From the NCBI GenBank assembly GCA_003645745.1, contig QNCH01000076.1, forward strand, positions 1-7,425: a stretch of 7,425 bases of DNA, read 5' to 3'. This DNA is from Candidatus Omnitrophota bacterium (GTDB taxonomy: Bacteria; Omnitrophota; Gorgyraeia; B26-G9). The notes beneath the pieces were generated by a model that ran no database searches, was not told the DNA's origin, and was given only the letters and a program-made list of their open reading frames with translations. This document shows positions 1 to 6,006 of this stretch, piece after piece. Position numbers and translations under genes: made by a program. The number at the start of each line of letters is the position of its first letter. Position 1 is the first letter of the stretch.

Positions 1-5
1 AATAT

Positions 6-151
6 ACTCAAACGTAATTGGTTTGTAATTTTATGACATTCCCCGCACACAGCATCTTGAAACGTTCTTCATTCGCAAAACCTTAGGTCAGAACGTTTCA
101 ATCTAGGGCACAGGGAAACGCCTGGATTTTACAAACCTATTGCGTTTGAGT
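6..151. repeat. Long imperfect palindrome, MITE- or REP-like
   Basis: Three nested pairs of arms share nearly the same centre (about position 78-79). The outer arms 6-28 and 129-151 match at 21 of 23 positions, and one of the two mismatches is a G-U pair in RNA. A middle pair is TTCCC at 39-43 with GGGAA at 113-117. The inner arms 57-68 and 90-101 are a perfect 12-bp match (TTGAAACGTTCT and its complement) around a 21-nt loop. Shared centring shows one folded unit, not chance repeats. Each outer arm also contains its own small palindrome, CAAAC-N7-GTTTG, which recurs at 7058-7086. A non-autonomous mobile element, a protein-binding array or a structured RNA are all possible. No transposase is seen in the window, and target-site duplications are not evident. 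Confidence 0.65.
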
Positions 152-193
152 AGAGGTTTCATACAAAATAATTATCAATAATTCAGGGATAGG

Positions 194-224
194 GCCTGCT
201 TGTGCGTGCTGCACGCAGATAGGC
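194..224 (+). other. GC-rich hairpin in the moxR leader
   Basis: The sequence can fold as GCCT (194-197) with AGGC (221-224), enclosing a TGCGT/ACGCA stem with a GCTGC loop. At DNA level 203-217 is a perfect odd palindrome, TGCGTGC-T-GCACGCA. No U-tract follows, so it is not an intrinsic terminator. It lies about 45 bases before the moxR start in otherwise AT-rich DNA and could be an operator or a leader structure. It matches no riboswitch class I recognise. Confidence 0.35.
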
Positions 225-250
225 GCTTTGTCTTATACGCAAACGTAATA

Positions 251-260
251 AAAAGGAGGT
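251..260 (+). promoter_or_regulatory. Strong Shine-Dalgarno of the MoxR gene
   Basis: AAAAGGAGGT lies 7 bases before the ATG at 268 and is an almost complete anti-16S match, which fixes the start. Just upstream, 240-250 reads CAAACGTAATA, identical to an 11-base stretch of the dispersed palindrome on the minus strand at 7058-7086. No convincing -35/-10 pair was found for this operon. The best candidate is weak: TTGAGT (146-151), 17-base spacer, TAATTA (169-174). Confidence 0.8.
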
Positions 261-267
261 TAAACTA

Positions 268-1260
268 ATGAGGCACGAGGATATTCAGGCATTAAATGAA
301 AAGGTAAAAATAGAAAGTAAATTTATTTTGGAATTAAGAGATGAAATTCATAATACTATTGTAGGGCAGCAATATTTGATCAACAGGCTTTTACTTGGTT
401 TATTAGCAAATGGGCATGTGTTATTAGAAGGAGTGCCTGGTTTGGCAAAAACTTTGAGTGTATCGACCCTGGCTAAAGCGATAAAAGCTTGTTTTCAGAG
501 GATTCAGTTCACCCCTGATCTTTTGCCTGCAGATTTAATCGGTACACAGATTTATAATCCTAAAGATGCGAGTTTTTTTGTAAAAAAAGGGCCTATTTTT
601 GCGAACATTATTTTAGCTGATGAAATTAACCGCGCTCCGGCTAAGGTACAAAGTGCTCTTTTAGAAGCTATGCAGGAAAGGCAGGTAACTATAGGTGAAC
701 AAACTTTTAAATTGCCAGAGCTTTTTTTAGTTTTAGCTACGCAAAATCCTATTGAACAGGAAGGAACTTATGCTTTGCCTGAGGCTCAGGTTGACCGTTT
801 TATGCTAAAATTAAAGATTACTTATCCAAGTAAAAAGGAAGAGCAGGAAATATTAACCAGGATGGCAAAAATCAAAAATAGAATTGATGTTTTGCAGGTG
901 ATCACTCCTGAAAAAATTCTTAAAGCGCGTAAAATTGTGGATCAAATCTATCTTGATGAGAAACTTCAGAGCTATATTGTTGACCTGGTAATGGCCACAA
1001 GAGAGCCTGAAGCATATAAACTGGATACAAAAGATTATATTGAATATGGCGCTTCGCCGCGTGCAACGATTAATCTAAGCTTAGCAGCCAAAGCATATGC
1101 TTTTTTACAAGGCAGAGGATATGTGACTCCGCAGGATATAAAAAGTATAGGGCTGGATGTTTTGCGGCACAGGATAATCGTAAGTTACGAAGCTGAAGCT
1201 GATGATGTAAGTTCAGAGGATATTGTGAATCAGGTTTTTGATACAGTAATGGTGCCATAA
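268..1260 (+). CDS. MoxR family AAA+ ATPase
   Basis: Cytoplasmic AAA+ chaperone-type ATPase of the MoxR family. These proteins couple ATP hydrolysis to maturation or remodelling of client complexes, usually with a vWA-domain partner encoded next door. The AAA_3 core is complete: Walker A GVPGLAKT (residues 55-62), Walker B IILADEI (114-120, D118/E119), sensor 1 in ATQNP (N160), the QVDRF arginine-finger region (R177) and sensor 2 GASPRA (R265). The C-terminal lid covers about 240-330. At 330 residues the length is normal. The start is set by a strong Shine-Dalgarno. The TAA stop shares one base with the ATG of the DUF58 gene, so the two are translationally coupled. The family call is very secure; the physiological client cannot be read from sequence. 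Confidence 0.95.
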   Translation: MRHEDIQALNEKVKIESKFILELRDEIHNTIVGQQYLINRLLLGLLANGHVLLEGVPGLAKTLSVSTLAKAIKACFQRIQFTPDLLPADLIGTQIYNPKDASFFVKKGPIFANIILADEINRAPAKVQSALLEAMQERQVTIGEQTFKLPELFLVLATQNPIEQEGTYALPEAQVDRFMLKLKITYPSKKEEQEILTRMAKIKNRIDVLQVITPEKILKARKIVDQIYLDEKLQSYIVDLVMATREPEAYKLDTKDYIEYGASPRATINLSLAAKAYAFLQGRGYVTPQDIKSIGLDVLRHRIIVSYEAEADDVSSEDIVNQVFDTVMVP

Positions 1261-2135
1261 TGATTCATAGAGATTTATTAAAAAAAATTAGGCATATTCA
1301 GATTTATACTTCACGTATGGTAAATGATGTTTTTGCAGGCGAATATCACAGCACTTTTAAGGGGCAGGGCATTGAATTTGAAGAAGTGCGGGAATATCAG
1401 CCTGGTGATGAAATCAGGAGTATTGATTGGAATGTAACTGCGCGTATGGGCAGGCCTTTTATTAAAAAATTCGTTGAAGAGCGTGAACTTACAGTAATGT
1501 TAATTCTGGATGCTAGTGCTTCCGGCCAATTCGGTTCAGAGGTAAAACTTAAAAGTGAACTTGCTGCTGAACTCTGCGCGGTAATTGCTTTTTCCGCGAT
1601 TAAAAATAATGATAAAGTCGGGTTAATTATTTTTACAGACAGGGTAGAAAAATATGTTCCGCCTAAAAAAGGCAAACGCCATGTCTTGCAAGTAATTCAG
1701 GAAGCGCTTTCTTTTAAGCCGCAGTATAAAGGTACTAATATAAATAGCGCGTTGGAGTTTCTTAGTTTGGTGAATAAACGTAAATCTGTTAGTTTCTTAA
1801 TTTCTGATTTTTTATCTTCAGGTTATAAACGTGCTTTACAGATTGCAAATAAGCGCCATGATATTATTGCTATTGCAATTGGAGACCAGAGAGAAAGGAT
1901 ATTGCCTGATGTGGGCATAATTGAGCTTGAAGACGCGGAAACAGGAGAAATGCTTAGTGTGGATACTTCAGATGAGCATAGCCGTAAAATGTTTAATCAG
2001 TTTTATCTTAAGCAAATAGAAGAAAGGAATAAATTGTTTCGTCAAATTGGTGTAGATGTAATTGCAATTGAAACAGGTAAGCCTTATTTAAAGCCACTGT
2101 TAAATTTTTTTAAGACAAGGGAGCATTTGAGGTAA
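1260..2135 (+). CDS. DUF58 protein with vWA-like domain, MoxR partner
   Basis: DUF58 family protein of 291 residues. The family signature is clear: GQGIEFEEVREYQPGDE (residues 35-51) followed by RSIDWNVTARMGRP. A von Willebrand A-like fold follows with MIDAS residues D84-A-S86-A-S88 (DASAS), a later Thr in KGTN (T159) and Asp in ISDF (D183), so metal binding looks intact. There is no signal peptide or membrane segment, so it is probably cytosolic. The start overlaps the moxR stop (TAATG) and has no clear Shine-Dalgarno of its own, which points to coupling. In other bacteria DUF58 and MoxR proteins form a metal-dependent adaptor and ATPase pair. The usual further neighbours (BatA/BatB-type vWA membrane proteins) are absent here. 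The family call is firm and the role is inferred from family and context. Confidence 0.93.
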   Translation: MIHRDLLKKIRHIQIYTSRMVNDVFAGEYHSTFKGQGIEFEEVREYQPGDEIRSIDWNVTARMGRPFIKKFVEERELTVMLILDASASGQFGSEVKLKSELAAELCAVIAFSAIKNNDKVGLIIFTDRVEKYVPPKKGKRHVLQVIQEALSFKPQYKGTNINSALEFLSLVNKRKSVSFLISDFLSSGYKRALQIANKRHDIIAIAIGDQRERILPDVGIIELEDAETGEMLSVDTSDEHSRKMFNQFYLKQIEERNKLFRQIGVDVIAIETGKPYLKPLLNFFKTREHLR

Positions 2136-2139
2136 TGTG

Positions 2140-2146
2140 AAAGGAG
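2140..2146 (+). promoter_or_regulatory. Shine-Dalgarno of the parvulin-like gene
   Basis: AAAGGAG lies 9 bases before the ATG at 2156 and 4 bases after the DUF58 stop. It supports this start and cotranscription with the MoxR-DUF58 pair. Confidence 0.7.
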
Positions 2147-2155
2147 TAATTTTAA

Positions 2156-3445
2156 ATGTTTCAGGAAAAATTAGCACAGACTAAAAAAAATATTTTTTGT
2201 AAACATTCAACATTTTTTTTAGTTATAGTTTTTTGTTTGTTTGGTGTGGTTATAGGGATTTTGTTTGAGAAAAATTATCTTTCTAATAGCTCAAAAATAA
2301 AAAATGGTTGGCCTATAGCTAAAATGCGTGATTATGCCGCAAAACTCCAGATGAATGGTTTATGTGAACAAGCTATGACTGCTTTTGAAGAATATCTTGG
2401 CAAGAGTAATGCTGACAGCCCGCTGCGCGCTAATGTTTATTACTCTTTAGGTGAAATGTTTATTAAAGCAAAACAATATGAAAATGCGCTGGCATATTTT
2501 TATAAAGCTGAAATTGCTAATCCGAATATAGAAGTTAAATCTGAAATAGGGCTTTATATTGTAAATTGCCTTGAGAATATGGGTAAAAATTTTGATGCGC
2601 AATACCAGCTTCAGTCAAGGGCGCTCTTAAAAGGTGAGACGCAAACTGAAAAATCATCAGGAGAGGTTGTGGCAAAGATTGGCAGCCGTAAAATTTATTT
2701 GAGTGATCTTAATGCTGAAATTGAAAAATTTCCTGAATGGATGCAAAAAGATTATAAGGATAACCAGGTTAAAAAACTTGAATTTTTAAACCAGTATATC
2801 TTTCAATTATTACTTTATGATAAAGGTATAAAATTAGGTATGGATAAGGAGCCTGTGATTAGAGAACAGGTAAAGGATTTTCAAACGCAGATAATTGTAC
2901 AAAAGGTAATGCAGAAAGAAATAATGCAGAAAATTAAACTGGATCATGATGATATTAAAAATTACTATACTGCGCATCAGGATGAATATCAAAGGCAAGC
3001 TAAACTGAAATTTAAATATATTTTAGTTGATACTAAGGAACAAGCTGATGTTATTATTGATCAGCTTGAAAAGGGTACTGATTTCGCGGAACTGGCAAAA
3101 TTAAAATCAAATGATCAATCAACTGCTGATTCAGGAGGCATTGTGTCTGAATGGGTGGAACAAACAGGGGATATCCCCGGCATAGGTAAAGATAATATCT
3201 TAGTAGATGCTTTGTTTAATCTTCCAGAAGATAGTAAAGCGCAGATAGTAGAATCAGAAAGAGGTTTTGCTGTGGTGCAGATTATGGAGAAAAAACAAGC
3301 TGTTACAAAGCCTTTTGAACAAGTGAAATCAGAGGTGGAAAGAAAATATCAACAGCAAAAAATACAGGCATTAACTATGGAATTAATGTCTAAATTGTTA
3401 CAAACAAAAGATGTAGTAATTTATGAGCATAAATTTGAAAAATGA
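2156..3445 (+). CDS. Membrane-anchored TPR and PpiC/SurA-like parvulin-domain protein
   Basis: A 429-residue envelope protein. An N-terminal hydrophobic segment at about residues 18-37 follows a Lys-bearing start and reads as a signal anchor, leaving the rest outside the cytoplasm. A helical TPR-like stretch (about 55-155) contains YYSLGEMFIKAKQYENALAY-type repeats. Next comes a SurA-N-like helical region (about 170-270, starting VVAKIGSRKIYLSDL) and then a PpiC-type rotamase domain (about 284-380, with SGGIVSEW and a GF-VVQIMEKK end). The C-terminus is a Lys/Gln-rich helix. The canonical parvulin histidines are not visible: the HILV position reads YILV (Y288), and the GFH position reads GFA (A372). 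The domain may therefore be a chaperone or scaffold instead of an isomerase. The gene is third in the MoxR operon, 20 bp after DUF58. Domain calls are good; catalytic status is inferred. Confidence 0.85.
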   Translation: MFQEKLAQTKKNIFCKHSTFFLVIVFCLFGVVIGILFEKNYLSNSSKIKNGWPIAKMRDYAAKLQMNGLCEQAMTAFEEYLGKSNADSPLRANVYYSLGEMFIKAKQYENALAYFYKAEIANPNIEVKSEIGLYIVNCLENMGKNFDAQYQLQSRALLKGETQTEKSSGEVVAKIGSRKIYLSDLNAEIEKFPEWMQKDYKDNQVKKLEFLNQYIFQLLLYDKGIKLGMDKEPVIREQVKDFQTQIIVQKVMQKEIMQKIKLDHDDIKNYYTAHQDEYQRQAKLKFKYILVDTKEQADVIIDQLEKGTDFAELAKLKSNDQSTADSGGIVSEWVEQTGDIPGIGKDNILVDALFNLPEDSKAQIVESERGFAVVQIMEKKQAVTKPFEQVKSEVERKYQQQKIQALTMELMSKLLQTKDVVIYEHKFEK

Positions 3446-3469
3446 TTGACTTCCTGATTACGAATCAAT

Positions 3470-3498
3470 TTGACATAAATATGTATTTTATCTACAAT
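3470..3498 (+). promoter_or_regulatory. Near-consensus sigma-70 promoter before the TPR gene
   Basis: TTGACA (3470-3475) is a perfect -35 box. A 17-base spacer leads to TACAAT (3493-3498), one base off the -10 consensus. Transcription should start near 3504-3506, exactly at the ATG of the following gene. This is the best promoter in the window and separates the fmt unit from the MoxR operon. Confidence 0.75.
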
Positions 3499-3505
3499 AG
3501 GTTTT

Positions 3506-4120
3506 ATGAGTGAGATTAATCTTTCTATTCAGGATAGTAAACTTTACCAAAAAGGCATCAAAGCTTTAAAAAGGAAGAATTATGCTTATGCGGTAGAATT
3601 ATTTTCTCAGGTATTAATTTCAAATCCTGAAAAAATAGAGTGCAGGCATAATCTCTGGCTTAGTCTTAGAGGCAGAAAAAGTGTGTTTCCTCCATCAGTA
3701 TTAAAACTTATTCTTGAAAAAATAGAAATTGGTTTTTTACAAATTAAATTTATTTATTTTATTCTTTTTAGCAAGCAAGCTTTAGCAATTAGCGTTATTG
3801 AAAAGATGATTTTTTTATCTCCTAATAATATTTCAAGATTAAATAGGTTAGCTTTGCTTTTTATGTCTCAGGACAATACAGATAGCGCTAAAGTAGTATT
3901 TGAAGAAGTGTTGATAATTGATCAAAATAATATTACTGCTTTGCGTCAGATTATGCGCTTGTATTTTAATGATAAATCCTACCATGAAGCAGAAGTTACT
4001 GCGAAATTATTATTAGAGAATATCCATAACGATTTAGACGCAGTGAATATGCTTAAAGATATTGCTGCAATAGGAGCAATGGATGGGGGATTTAATAATA
4101 TTAGGCCTGCAAAAGAATGA
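3506..4120 (+). CDS. Tetratricopeptide repeat protein
   Basis: A 204-residue cytoplasmic-type protein with no signal peptide. A clear TPR lies at about residues 12-43 (YQKGIKALKRKNYAYAVELF, then NP). Two weaker ones follow at about 113-146 (NRLALLFMSQDNTDSAKVVFEEVL) and 147-178. Between them is a hydrophobic Phe/Ile-rich stretch (about 68-95) that is helical but too interrupted for a confident membrane segment. The tail (MLKDIAAIGAMDGGF) looks like a distinct conserved end. No enzyme motif is seen, so a protein-interaction role is all that can be said. The start is the only in-frame ATG near the 5' end: upstream the frame is closed by a TAA at 3476-3478. There is no real Shine-Dalgarno, only AGG at 3499-3501, which would lie upstream of the predicted transcript. 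The gene ends 6 bases before fmt. Confidence 0.8.
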   Translation: MSEINLSIQDSKLYQKGIKALKRKNYAYAVELFSQVLISNPEKIECRHNLWLSLRGRKSVFPPSVLKLILEKIEIGFLQIKFIYFILFSKQALAISVIEKMIFLSPNNISRLNRLALLFMSQDNTDSAKVVFEEVLIIDQNNITALRQIMRLYFNDKSYHEAEVTAKLLLENIHNDLDAVNMLKDIAAIGAMDGGFNNIRPAKE

Positions 4121-4126
4121 TGGTTT

Positions 4127-5068
4127 ATGATGAAAATTGTATTTTTTGGATCTTCTGATTTTTCTATAGAAAGTTTAAAAACATTAATTGGAAAACATCA
4201 AATTCTCGCGGTTTTTACTCAGCCGGATAAAAAAAAAGGCAGGCATTTGTTATCGTCTGCGACACCAGTCAAATCTTATGCGCTGAAAAATAAACTTAAA
4301 GTTTTTCAACCGCGGGATATTTGTTCTGTTGAAACAAATGCTTTTTTAAAAAGTTTTGATGCTGATCTTTTTGTAGTTGTAAGTTTTGGCACGATATTTA
4401 GCAAAGAAGTTTTGGATATTCCAAAATTTTATTGTATTAATTTGCATGCATCTATTCTTCCCCGCTGGCGCGGCGCGTCTCCGATTAATCAAGCAATTAT
4501 TCATGGTGATAAAATCAGCGGCGTAACTGTAATTAAAATGAATGAATTTATGGATAGAGGCAGTATTATGTTAACTAAAAGCATTAATATAGAAGAAAAT
4601 GAGCACGCTTTGAGTTTAGAACTAAAGCTTGGGGCTTTGGGTGGTAACGCTCTTGTTGAGGCAATAGACCTTATTGAGCGCAATAAAGTAAAATTGGTGT
4701 GCCAGAATGATGATTTAGCTTTAATTGCGCATAAATTAAAAAAACAAGACGGTTTAATTAATTGGCAGGATAAAGCGTTAAAAATTCATAATCAGGTTAG
4801 AGGGTTTATCCCTTGGCCGTGTGCATACATTTATTATCAGAATAAATTGCTAAAAATACTTAAAACCAGAGTTGTTGGACATAATATAGAAAATCAGGTA
4901 AAAAATGTTGGTGAAATTATTTGTATTGAAAAAGATAACGGTATTATAGTTTCTACAGGGTTTGGACAATTATTGCTTGAGCGCGTCCAGCTTGCAGGAA
5001 AACGCGTGATTTCTGCATATGATTTTGCCATGGGGCAAAGGCTTGTTAAAGGCGATATAATTATGTAG
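4127..5068 (+). CDS. fmt: Methionyl-tRNA formyltransferase
   Basis: Transfers a formyl group from 10-formyltetrahydrofolate to Met-tRNAfMet for translation initiation in the cytoplasm. The N-terminal Rossmann-like formyltransferase domain (about residues 2-190) starts MKIVFFGSSDFS and carries NLHASILPRWRGASPI with catalytic N105 and H107, and D143 in MDRGSIM; these correspond to N106, H108 and D144 of the E. coli enzyme. The C-terminal OB-like tRNA-binding domain begins near 208 (DGLINWQDKALKIHNQVRGF) and includes IPWPCAY. At 313 residues the length is typical. ATG codons at 4127 and 4130 are both possible; neither has a strong Shine-Dalgarno, and coupling to the TPR gene 6 bases upstream is likely. 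The frame ends with TAG right after the normal family C-terminus, showing that TAG terminates here. No def (deformylase) gene is adjacent. Confidence 0.96.
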   Translation: MMKIVFFGSSDFSIESLKTLIGKHQILAVFTQPDKKKGRHLLSSATPVKSYALKNKLKVFQPRDICSVETNAFLKSFDADLFVVVSFGTIFSKEVLDIPKFYCINLHASILPRWRGASPINQAIIHGDKISGVTVIKMNEFMDRGSIMLTKSINIEENEHALSLELKLGALGGNALVEAIDLIERNKVKLVCQNDDLALIAHKLKKQDGLINWQDKALKIHNQVRGFIPWPCAYIYYQNKLLKILKTRVVGHNIENQVKNVGEIICIEKDNGIIVSTGFGQLLLERVQLAGKRVISAYDFAMGQRLVKGDIIM

Positions 5069-5090
5069 GGAACTGTCTCCAGACCGTTCC
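5069..5090. repeat. REP-like 22-bp palindrome after fmt
   Basis: GGAACTGTCT (5069-5078) and AGACCGTTCC (5081-5090) are inverted copies with one mismatch around a CC centre, starting on the base after the fmt stop. No U-tract follows, so it is not a typical intrinsic terminator. Position and form suit a REP element or mRNA 3'-end stabiliser. The interval 5091-5241 otherwise holds AT-rich DNA and a possible -10 box. Confidence 0.5.
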
Positions 5091-5177
5091 TGATAATAAA
5101 ATTATTATTAATACGCTGCATTTAAATAAACATTAGACAAACAAAAAAAGTAATCCCCAAATTTGTTTCCCCTGCGT

Positions 5178-5183
5178 TATAAT
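5178..5183 (+). promoter_or_regulatory. Possible -10 box before the 5242 ORF
   Basis: A perfect TATAAT at 5178-5183, but no recognisable -35 box at the right distance. A weak ribosome-binding sequence, AAAGGTAGG (about 5229-5237), precedes the ATG at 5242. The call rests on the hexamer alone. Confidence 0.35.
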
Positions 5184-5241
5184 ATGTGACATCTTGAACT
5201 AAGTAAGAAATTATGAATAGAGTTTTTAAAAGGTAGGTATA

Positions 5242-5655
5242 ATGGCAATATTTTCACGAAGGACACTTCAACGCATTATTGATGAAAACTTGTTTCATAG
5301 CCAATTGAAGTCACGTGTAGATATATTAAATCGGTCTTTTGATATTTCCGCTATAGCTACTGAGTGGGAACTGGTTGTGCTTAATGCATTTAGTAAATTA
5401 GGTAATGTGAGTTATGAAAAGAAGCTTGGTGGGATAAGCGAAATAGATGTATATTTCCAGTTAAACAAATTCCCTAAAATTTTTCTAATAGCGGACATTA
5501 CTGCAGTAACTGATGAGGGATATGAAAAAAATAATCCCATAAAGCAATTTTATAAAAAAGTTAGAAAATTTGGTTTACTTTTGGAATTATGTTTCAAAGG
5601 CCACCATATAGCTTGCGAGGGGGGCAAGAAGAAAGTAGGCAGAAAGGGTTGGTAG
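5242..5655 (+). CDS. Uncharacterised protein, possibly nuclease-fold, likely truncated
   Basis: A 137-residue ORF that I cannot name with certainty. It begins MAIFSRRTLQRIIDEN, then ATEWELVVLNAFSKLG (about 39-54), and a core GGISEIDVYF (63-72) followed by FLIADITAVTDEG (81-93). From memory this pattern recalls a family of longer, uncharacterised bacterial proteins. The spacing of E67/D69 and D85 is loosely reminiscent of a PD-(D/E)xK nuclease core, but the canonical Lys is not seen. The last residues (KKVGRKGW, 130-137) look instead like the linker that precedes winged-helix tails of AlbA_2/Fic-type proteins, and that tail follows in another frame at about 5650-5822. One extra G in the GGG at 5646-5648 would join the two. 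It is therefore either a gene split by a single-base deletion or a chimera of two gene remnants. No partner or function is established. Confidence 0.55.
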   Translation: MAIFSRRTLQRIIDENLFHSQLKSRVDILNRSFDISAIATEWELVVLNAFSKLGNVSYEKKLGGISEIDVYFQLNKFPKIFLIADITAVTDEGYEKNNPIKQFYKKVRKFGLLLELCFKGHHIACEGGKKKVGRKGW

Positions 5656-5822
5656 AAAACCAGAAGAAAATTATATTCTTTATAGAGGAAAATCCTAAAA
5701 TTTCGAAAAAAGAATTATCAGATAAAATTGGTATAAGCACAACTGCAATTGATAAAAATATTACTGCTTTAAAAAAGAAGAAGTTGCTCAAACGTATTGG
5801 CCCAGCTAAAGGCGGATATTAG
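5589..5822 (+). CDS. Winged-helix C-terminal fragment, out of frame with 5242 ORF
   Basis: The meaningful part starts near residue 22 (VENQKKIIFFIEENPKIS), continues with a helix-turn-helix (SKKELSDKIGISTTAIDKNI, about 39-58) and ends in a wing, LKRIGPAKGGY (67-77). This closely resembles the DNA-binding tail found at the C-terminus of AlbA_2/ATPase-type and Fic-type regulators, where GGYW is usual. Here a TAG replaces the expected TGG, and reading on gives EIKT before a TAA at 5835-5837. The ATG at 5589 has no proper Shine-Dalgarno and its first 20 residues are unconvincing, so it is probably not a real start. Most likely this is the 3' part of a broken gene continuing the 5242 ORF. The winged-helix call is good; independent expression is doubtful. 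Confidence 0.5.
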   Translation: MFQRPPYSLRGGQEESRQKGLVENQKKIIFFIEENPKISKKELSDKIGISTTAIDKNITALKKKKLLKRIGPAKGGY

Positions 5823-5930
5823 GAAATTAAGACTTAAATTAAGTATAGCATGATCCATTACAGGAAATTCTGGAAATTAGAGAACAACTGGCTTTTGAAA
5901 AAAGAAAATTAGCGTTTGAGTGGCTTGCCA

Positions 5931-5939
5931 GGGGGGGGG
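5931..5939. repeat. Run of nine Gs
   Basis: Nine consecutive Gs in DNA that is otherwise strongly AT-rich, about 120 bases before the GAPDH start. It is the longest G or C homopolymer in the window; a G6 lies at 5619-5624. Such runs slip in replication and in sequencing. Confidence 0.8.
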
Positions 5940-5978
5940 ACAAATTTATTTTTGCCTTGACACTAATCAAAATTTATA

Positions 5979-6006
5979 TTGCAAATAGAATAGCTTATGT
6001 TATAAT
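5979..6006 (+). promoter_or_regulatory. Sigma-70 promoter of the GAPDH gene
   Basis: TTGCAA (5979-5984), a 16-base spacer and a perfect TATAAT (6001-6006), extended by TG at 5998-5999. Transcription should begin near 6012-6014, giving a leader of about 40 bases. A TTGACA at 5957-5962 is too far from this -10 and too close to the TATATT at 5975-5980, so it was not used. Confidence 0.65.

Noticed and set aside
6..151. Integron attC site
   Set aside because: Length and palindromy fit, but the ends read CTCAAAC and GTTTGAG, not the RYYYAAC and GTTRRRY core sites, and no cassette array or integrase is seen.
6..151. CRISPR array
   Set aside because: The repeats are inverted, not direct, and there are no regular spacers or cas genes.
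5069..5110. Intrinsic terminator after fmt
   Set aside because: The palindrome has a mismatch and a two-base centre, and no T-run follows it.
4501..5121. Minus-strand open frames across fmt and elsewhere
   Set aside because: They are antisense shadows of well-recognised genes, with no family-like motifs.
5850..5912. Short ATG-started peptide MIHYRKFWKLENN...
   Set aside because: No Shine-Dalgarno, about 20 residues, and it overlaps the more coding-like frame at 5849-6016.
5957..5980. TTGACA with TATATT as the GAPDH promoter
   Set aside because: The spacer is only 12 bases; the TTGCAA/TATAAT pair with extended -10 is better.
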